In this document: positions 14,126 to 18,108 of the stretch, one piece after another | How the letters are laid out: the number at the start of each line of letters is the position of its first letter | Numbering within the stretch: the stretch's first letter is position 1 | Assembly: GCA_014804225.1 (NCBI GenBank) | Contig: JAAVAF010000046.1 | Span: 2,358 to 20,465 of the forward strand | Origin: Lachnospiraceae bacterium | GTDB lineage: Bacteria > Bacillota > Clostridia > Lachnospirales > Lachnospiraceae | Length of the DNA: 18,108 nt | Direction: 5' to 3' | The notes under the pieces: generated by a model | Databases searched by the model: none | What the model was told of the DNA's origin: nothing | Seen by the model: the letters and a program-made list of their open reading frames with translations, nothing else | Translations under genes and position numbers: made by a program

Positions 14126-14242
14126 TGTAAAGCAAAACGTGTCTGAGGTCTTTTTTTTATGCTTTAAAAGGCACAAAAAGCGTGGATGCGGTTTGTATGA
14201 TTAGAATAGAATATGGATTAGAACGCTGACGGAGGTGGAATT

Positions 14243-14392
14243 ATGCGTACAAAGATTACACTGGCTTGTACGGAGTGCAAGCAGCGCAACTACAATACCA
14301 CAAAAGAAAAGAAGAACCATCCTGATAGAATGGAAATCAAAAAGTATTGTAGATTTTGCAGAACTCACACATTACACAAGGAAACAAAGTAG
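14243..14392 (+). CDS. rpmG: 50S ribosomal protein L33
   Basis: 49 residues, MRTKITLACTECKQRNYNTT to LHKETK. Two CxxC pairs (C9/C12 and C36/C39) mark the zinc-binding form of L33. Length and sequence are normal for the family. GGAGGTGG lies just upstream (14231-14238). Position directly before secE and nusG is the standard Firmicutes order. L33 sits near the E site of the large ribosomal subunit. Confidence 0.95.
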   Translation: MRTKITLACTECKQRNYNTTKEKKNHPDRMEIKKYCRFCRTHTLHKETK

Positions 14393-14420
14393 TTGATTTT
14401 AAGAGCATAGGAGGCAGACT

Positions 14421-14633
14421 ATGGCAGACACAGCTAAGAAAGAAGCGAAAAAAGACAGCTTCTGGAAAGGCATTAAGACCGAATTCAACAAAATTTCATG
14501 GCCGGATAAGACGGAGACCGTAAAAGAATCCGTGGCAGTACTTTGTGTTTCTGTTGTGTTAGGACTGATCATTACCTTTTTGGATACGATTATCTTATTT
14601 GGTGTTGATTTCCTGACAAGCATCGGAATGTAA
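14421..14633 (+). CDS. secE: Preprotein translocase subunit SecE
   Basis: 70 residues, typical of the short Gram-positive SecE. A basic cytoplasmic start is followed by the conserved amphipathic helix FNKISWPDKTETVKESV (about 23-39) and one membrane segment (about 40-65). It clamps the SecY channel in the SecYEG translocase. AGGAGG lies seven bases upstream, and the gene is 28 bases after rpmG. Confidence 0.96.
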   Translation: MADTAKKEAKKDSFWKGIKTEFNKISWPDKTETVKESVAVLCVSVVLGLIITFLDTIILFGVDFLTSIGM

Positions 14634-14650
14634 TAGTGAGGTTGAATAGT

Positions 14651-15388
14651 ATGGAAAAAAAGAAGGAAACCAAGGCGGTAGCCAAAAAGCTGATTACCCC
14701 CGAAACAAAGGAATGGCTTCAGGCGTCACCCAAAATGCCGGAAAGACCAAAGGAAGACGAGGAGAAGGTTGAGGAAACCGTTGCAAAGGCGAAGAAACCT
14801 GTTGTCGAGGAACCGGAGGATGACGGAGAGGTACACAGCAAAGTTGCTTTGAGCGACAATAAGAGCGGCTTGGGAATGGGCTGGTATGTTGTTCATACTT
14901 ATTCAGGCTATGAAAACAAAGTAAAAGCAAATATTGAAAAGGCGATTGAAAACAGACACCTTGAAAATGAAATCCTCGAGGTGCGTGTGCCGCTGCAGGA
15001 TGTGACAGAACTCAAAGACGGCGTGGAGAAGAGCTCGCAGAAAAAGCTTTTCCCCGGTTATGTGCTTCTTCACATGGATGCTGACAATAACGATGCGTGG
15101 TATGTGGTGCGCAACACAAGAGGCGTTACCGGTTTTGTAGGGCCGGGAAGCAAGCCCGTGCCGCTCACGGAAGCAGAGCTTGCAGCGCTTGATTTCGGAC
15201 ATGAGGTCAATGTTGCATTTTCTGAAGGGGACGTGATCAACGTTACCGCGGGTGTTTGGAAAGATACGGTCGGTACCGTGCAGAAGATTGATGCGGCAAG
15301 AAAGACGTTGACCATTATGGTTGAAATGTTCGGCCGCGAGACACCGGTTGAGATTAATTTTTCGGATGTCAGAAAGATGTGGGATTAA
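14651..15388 (+). CDS. nusG: Transcription termination/antitermination factor NusG, N-terminally extended
   Basis: 245 residues from the ATG at 14651, which has GAGG about ten bases upstream; the GTG at 14636 overlaps poorly with a site. The NGN domain starts at about 77 (GWYVVHTYSGYENKVKANIE) and includes QKKLFPGYVLLHM and WYVVRNTRGVTGFVG. The KOW domain is about 190-225 (EGDVINVTAGVWKDTVGTVQ), ending FSDVRKMWD. NusG binds the RNA polymerase clamp and couples it to pausing, termination or the ribosome. The family is usually 170-180 residues; here about 75 highly charged residues (KKKETKAV, EDEEKVEE, EEPEDDGE) precede the NGN domain, an extension also known in some clostridial relatives and probably disordered. 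Confidence 0.95.
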   Translation: MEKKKETKAVAKKLITPETKEWLQASPKMPERPKEDEEKVEETVAKAKKPVVEEPEDDGEVHSKVALSDNKSGLGMGWYVVHTYSGYENKVKANIEKAIENRHLENEILEVRVPLQDVTELKDGVEKSSQKKLFPGYVLLHMDADNNDAWYVVRNTRGVTGFVGPGSKPVPLTEAELAALDFGHEVNVAFSEGDVINVTAGVWKDTVGTVQKIDAARKTLTIMVEMFGRETPVEINFSDVRKMWD

Positions 15389-15389
15389 A

Positions 15390-15449
15390 AAACGAAAAGA
15401 TTTTCTAAGACGGTAAAAGACGCCGCCTAAGAAAATCTAAGTTTCGTTT
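15390..15449 (+). terminator. Long imperfect hairpin after nusG
   Basis: AAACGAAA-AGATTTTCT...(15390-15413) pairs with CCGCCTAAGAAAATCT-AAG-TTTCGTTT (15423-15449), about 22 pairs with two mismatches and a 3-base bulge, around a 9-base loop. It begins directly behind the nusG stop. No long T run follows, so it may partly terminate or be an RNA processing or stabilising element. Confidence 0.5.
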
Positions 15450-15477
15450 ACAAGAATGCTAATAATGGCATTCTTGT
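15450..15477 (+). terminator. Second hairpin abutting the rplK promoter
   Basis: ACAAGAATGC (15450-15459), loop TAATAATG, GCATTCTTGT (15468-15477): a perfect 10-bp stem that ends two bases before the -35 box of the next promoter. Together with the preceding hairpin it probably insulates nusG from rplK. The T content after the stem is modest. Confidence 0.55.
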
Positions 15478-15478
15478 C

Positions 15479-15507
15479 TTGACATAATCAAGATTTTGTA
15501 TTAGAAT
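15479..15507 (+). promoter_or_regulatory. Strong sigma-A promoter of rplK-rplA
   Basis: TTGACA (15479-15484, perfect), 17-base spacer, TAGAAT (15502-15507, one change). This gives the two ribosomal protein genes a transcript separate from nusG. Confidence 0.88.
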
Positions 15508-15613
15508 GGCAAATGGACTTTTGTTCCACGTGGGAGGGTTATCCGCCCAAGTAACCACAAAACAGTTTGTAAACGTTGGGCTATAAACTGAGAATAAAAT
15601 AGGAGGTGCCAAA
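15508..15613 (+). promoter_or_regulatory. Leader of rplK-rplA, possible L1 autoregulation site
   Basis: About 100 bases of non-coding leader. GTGG (15530-15533) can pair with CCAC (15555-15558), and inside it GGG (15536-15538) with CCC (15546-15548). The GTGGGAG at 15530-15536 resembles the motif seen in L1 operators, where L1 binds its own mRNA as a mimic of its 23S rRNA site. The match is from memory and the structure was folded by eye. TAGGAGGT at 15600-15607 is the rplK ribosome binding site. Confidence 0.4.
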
Positions 15614-16039
15614 ATGGCAAAGAAAGTAGAAGGATATATTAAATTACAAATTCCTGCCGGCAAAGCAACACCGGCTCCACCAGTTGGTCCTGCACTTGGA
15701 CAGCATGGTGTGAACATTGTAGAATTCACAAAGCAGTTTAATGCAAAGACAGCAGATCAGGGAGATCTGATTATCCCTGTTGTTATCACAGTATATGCAG
15801 ATAGAAGCTTTAGCTTTATCACAAAGACTCCGCCTGCAGCAGTTTTATTAAAGAAGGCTTGTAACTTAAAAACTGCATCGGCAACACCGAACAAGACAAA
15901 GGTTGCTAAGATTTCGAAGGCAAAGGTACAAGAGATTGCTGAGTTAAAGATGCCTGACTTAAATGCGGCTAGCCTTGAGGCTGCTATGAGCATGATCGCA
16001 GGTACAGCAAGATCAATGGGTATCGAAGTAGTAGATTAA
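15614..16039 (+). CDS. rplK: 50S ribosomal protein L11
   Basis: 141 residues, the usual length. IKLQIPAGKATPAPPVGPALGQHGVNI is the canonical proline-rich start of the N-terminal domain (split here by eye into VEGYIKLQ and the PAGKATPAPPVGPALG segment), and the RNA-binding C-terminal domain ends with GTARSMGIEV. L11 forms the GTPase-associated centre with 23S rRNA. The start follows TAGGAGGT by six bases. rplA starts 17 bases after the stop. Confidence 0.98.
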   Translation: MAKKVEGYIKLQIPAGKATPAPPVGPALGQHGVNIVEFTKQFNAKTADQGDLIIPVVITVYADRSFSFITKTPPAAVLLKKACNLKTASATPNKTKVAKISKAKVQEIAELKMPDLNAASLEAAMSMIAGTARSMGIEVVD

Positions 16040-16055
16040 GCGGGAGGATAAAAGA

Positions 16056-16745
16056 ATGAAGCATGGTAAGAAATATCAGGAAGCCGCGAAGTTAGTAGAC
16101 CGCGCGAACTTTTATGAGTTGGACGAGGCTGTTGCATTGGCGAAAAAGACAGCAAACGCAAAGTTTGATGAGACCGTGGAGGTTCACATCAGAACCGGCT
16201 GCGACGGACGTCATGCAGATCAGCAGATCAGAGGCGCTGTTGTACTTCCGAACGGAACAGGTAAAACAGTTAAAGTTTTGGTATTTGCAAAAGGTGATAA
16301 GGTAAACGAGGCAGAGGCAGCAGGCGCTGACTATGTTGGCGGCGATGAGCTGATTCCGAAGATTCAGAATGACGGTTGGTTAGATTTCGATGTTGTTGTA
16401 GCAACACCGGATATGATGGGTGTTGTTGGTCGTCTTGGTAAAGTTTTGGGTCCTAAGGGCTTAATGCCAAACCCCAAGGCTGGTACTGTAACAATGGATG
16501 TTACAAAGGCAATCAACGATATCAAGGCTGGTAAGATTGAGTACAGACTTGACAAGACAAACATCATTCACTGCCCGATTGGAAAGACATCGTTTTCTGA
16601 GGAGCAGCTTTTACAGAATGTAAATGCCCTCTTAGATGCAATTGTGAAGGCAAGACCTTCAACCCTTAAGGGACAGTTCTTAAAGAGCATTACACTGGCA
16701 TCTACAATGGGACCCGGAGTAAAGGTTAGTGTTGCGAAGTTCTAA
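16056..16745 (+). CDS. rplA: 50S ribosomal protein L1
   Basis: 229 residues, normal for L1. HGKKYQEAAKLVD opens the protein, and the family signature around residues 120-145 reads VGRLGKVLGPKGLMPNPKAG. L1 forms the mobile stalk at the ribosomal E site and commonly represses its own operon. GGGAGG lies ten bases upstream, and the gene is co-transcribed with rplK. The two genes that normally follow, rplJ and rplL, are not here; a hairpin and a CapA-family gene come instead. Confidence 0.98.
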   Translation: MKHGKKYQEAAKLVDRANFYELDEAVALAKKTANAKFDETVEVHIRTGCDGRHADQQIRGAVVLPNGTGKTVKVLVFAKGDKVNEAEAAGADYVGGDELIPKIQNDGWLDFDVVVATPDMMGVVGRLGKVLGPKGLMPNPKAGTVTMDVTKAINDIKAGKIEYRLDKTNIIHCPIGKTSFSEEQLLQNVNALLDAIVKARPSTLKGQFLKSITLASTMGPGVKVSVAKF

Positions 16746-16776
16746 TCATGAAAAAGAAATAGAAGAGAGATAGATA

Positions 16777-16812
16777 CCAAAATGCAAGTCGTAAGGCTTG
16801 CATTTTGGTTTA
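16777..16812 (+). terminator. Terminator of rplK-rplA
   Basis: CCAAAATGCAAG (16777-16788), loop TCGTAAGG, CTTGCATTTTGG (16797-16808): a perfect 12-bp stem followed by TTTATC, a weak T tract. The right arm runs into the 15-bp tandem repeat that starts at 16807. Confidence 0.75.
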
Positions 16813-16851
16813 TCATAAGAAGGTTTATCATAAGAAGGTTTATCATAAGAG
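16807..16851 (+). repeat. Three 15-bp tandem repeats before the CapA-family gene
   Basis: GGTTTATCATAAGAA is repeated at 16807-16821, 16822-16836 and 16837-16851; the last copy differs at its final base. The third copy ends six bases before the start codon, and its AAGAGGG supplies the only ribosome binding site candidate. Copy number changes would alter the distance from the upstream terminator but not the start region itself. Confidence 0.9.
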
Positions 16852-16856
16852 GGATT

Positions 16857-18108
16857 ATGAAAAGAAGATTTGGGCTTTTTATAACGGTTACGTTAGTGGT
16901 TGTTATAATCGGCATGGCGGCGATGCTGATTTATATGGAAAAATTAAGGGGCGCCGCGGACACTCCCAACGGCAGCGCGGTTGTGGAAATTCCGTTTGAT
17001 TTTGGCGTCGCATCAAAACAGGATGAGCCGCTTGTATCGGAAACGGAAGTTCAAACGCAGGAAATGTCGAAGGATTCAATGACATCGACTGATACGGAAA
17101 GCGACCTTGCGCTTTATGAAGAGGCAGTTTCTTTGGGGCAAAAAGTGCTGCTTGCGGAGTGCGCAGAGCCGGATAGGGTGACATTTGCGTTTGCAGGGGA
17201 TATTCTTTTTGACGAGTCGTATACGATTATGTATCAATATGTTGCAAGGGGCGGTAGCGTTGAGGATACCTTTTTGTCTGGGCTGTTAGAGCAAATGCGT
17301 GCGGCGGATATTTTTATGATTAATAATGAATTTTCGTTTTCGGAGAGGGGGACGCCCACGGAGGGGAAACAGTTTACCGTCCGGGCAAATCCAAAGCATG
17401 TTGCGGTTTTTGAACAGATGGGTGTTGATATAGTGTCTCTTGCCAACAATCATGCGTATGATTATGGAAATGATGCGCTGCTGGATACATTTGATGTGCT
17501 TGATGCGGCAGAAATTCCTTATGTGGGCGCGGGAAGAAACCTTGATGAAGCGATGCAGCCAGTCTATGTGATTGCAAATGGTATGAAAATTGCAATTGTG
17601 AGCGCAACGCAGATCGAGAGAAATGCAAATCCCGATACAAAGGAGGCGACGGCAACAAGCGCCGGCGTGTTAAGATGCCTTGATCCGTCAGCACTTTTAA
17701 GGGTGATTGAACAGGCCAAAGAAAACAGTGACTTTGTGATTCTTTATATTCACTGGGGGACGGAGAGCCAGGAGGAGATTGATTGGCTGCAGCAGGATCA
17801 GTCGGCAGTTTATGCTAAGGCGGGCGTGGATTTGATTATAGGAGACCACCCGCATTGTCTGCAAAAGATTGATGTAGTTGAGGGGGTTCCGGTGGTGTAT
17901 AGTCTCGGAAATTTTTGGTTTAACTCAAAGGCGCAGAATACATGTTTGGTTGAAGCGACATTTGACCGTGAGGGGATAGAGCGCATGCGGTTTCTTCCCT
18001 GCAGGCATGAAAACTGTCGTACAAGACTTCTTGCGGGTGAGGAGGCGGAGGGCGTGCTCAACTATATGCGTGGCATTTCGCCGAATGTCTTGATTGACGG
18101 GGACGGAT
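16857..18108 (+). CDS. Membrane-anchored CapA/PGA_cap-family protein (3' truncated by window)
   Basis: 417 complete codons from the ATG at 16857 to the window edge, open throughout. Residues 1-4 are MKRR, followed by one hydrophobic segment (5-26), which gives a signal anchor with the body outside. Residues 30-105 are a polar Ser/Thr/Glu-rich linker. The metallophosphatase-like CapA domain begins at about 107: TFAFAGDILFDE (109-120), MINNEFSFSERG (154-165), VSLANNHAYDYG (193-204), YIHWGTE (297-303), IIGDHPHCLQ (328-337) and YSLGNFWFN (348-356). These D, N and H motifs are the family's metal and catalytic positions and all look intact. CapA proteins act in poly-gamma-glutamate capsule export or retention, but many clostridial members stand alone with no capBC, and none is seen here. 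Start support: GAGGG three bases upstream, a tight spacing. The terminator and repeats directly upstream suggest a separate or read-through transcript. Confidence 0.88.
   Translation, partial: MKRRFGLFITVTLVVVIIGMAAMLIYMEKLRGAADTPNGSAVVEIPFDFGVASKQDEPLVSETEVQTQEMSKDSMTSTDTESDLALYEEAVSLGQKVLLAECAEPDRVTFAFAGDILFDESYTIMYQYVARGGSVEDTFLSGLLEQMRAADIFMINNEFSFSERGTPTEGKQFTVRANPKHVAVFEQMGVDIVSLANNHAYDYGNDALLDTFDVLDAAEIPYVGAGRNLDEAMQPVYVIANGMKIAIVSATQIERNANPDTKEATATSAGVLRCLDPSALLRVIEQAKENSDFVILYIHWGTESQEEIDWLQQDQSAVYAKAGVDLIIGDHPHCLQKIDVVEGVPVVYSLGNFWFNSKAQNTCLVEATFDREGIERMRFLPCRHENCRTRLLAGEEAEGVLNYMRGISPNVLIDGDG

Noticed and set aside
15389..15613. tRNA gene in the nusG-rplK gap
   Set aside because: No cloverleaf or CCA-adjacent acceptor pairing was found; the gap holds two simple hairpins, a promoter and a leader.
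16805..16999. Short frame encoding VYHKK repeats over the 15-bp tandem repeats
   Set aside because: It is the translation of a non-coding repeat that overlaps the terminator arm and the CapA-family start in another frame; no ribosome binding site.

Overview
The window looks like a chromosomal segment of a motile, low-to-moderate GC Firmicute, most likely a Lachnospiraceae-type Clostridium relative (Roseburia/Butyrivibrio/Agathobacter-like). This placement is an inference from strong AGGAGG ribosome binding sites, sigma-28 promoters of the Bacillus/Clostridium form, a CsrA-type regulator next to flagellin, a 49-residue zinc-type L33 upstream of secE-nusG-rplK-rplA, and DUF4037/DUF4125 domains. 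No rRNA, tRNA, CRISPR array or insertion sequence was seen.

Layout. (a) 1-5067, plus strand: the end of an unidentified secreted or cell-surface-like protein, a YczE/YitT-type membrane protein, a class I SAM methyltransferase and a very large three-part protein (TPR, acidic linker, DUF4037, DUF4125). The genes overlap or lie very close and look like one operon, ended by a strong hairpin at 5099-5134. (b) 5100-6205: a short FimB/FimE-sized tyrosine recombinase on the minus strand, flanked by two near-identical imperfect palindromes with equal geometry (11-bp arms, 12-bp spacer), followed by a divergent CsrA-family gene. (c) 6206-9836: two flagellin paralogues. Each has a leader whose Shine-Dalgarno overlaps an ATGGA CsrA site, with further ANGGA sites upstream, some in hairpin loops. 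The second flagellin has a perfect sigma-28 promoter. (d) 9847-13943: two family 2 glycosyltransferases (one lacking the usual acidic metal motif) and a FliD-like filament cap protein, plausibly a flagellin modification and assembly cluster. (e) 14097-16812: the housekeeping run rpmG-secE-nusG, then rplK-rplA behind its own consensus promoter and a structured leader. (f) 16857-end: a membrane-anchored CapA/PGA_cap-family protein cut off by the window edge, in the place where rplJ-rplL usually sits.

The most interesting unit is 5100-8330. A stand-alone recombinase with its own flanking palindromes sits next to a CsrA with an altered RNA-binding strand, which in turn sits before flagellin leaders built like CsrA targets. 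This could be a compact switch layering DNA rearrangement on post-transcriptional control of the filament. That is an inference; the sequence shows the parts, not the activity.
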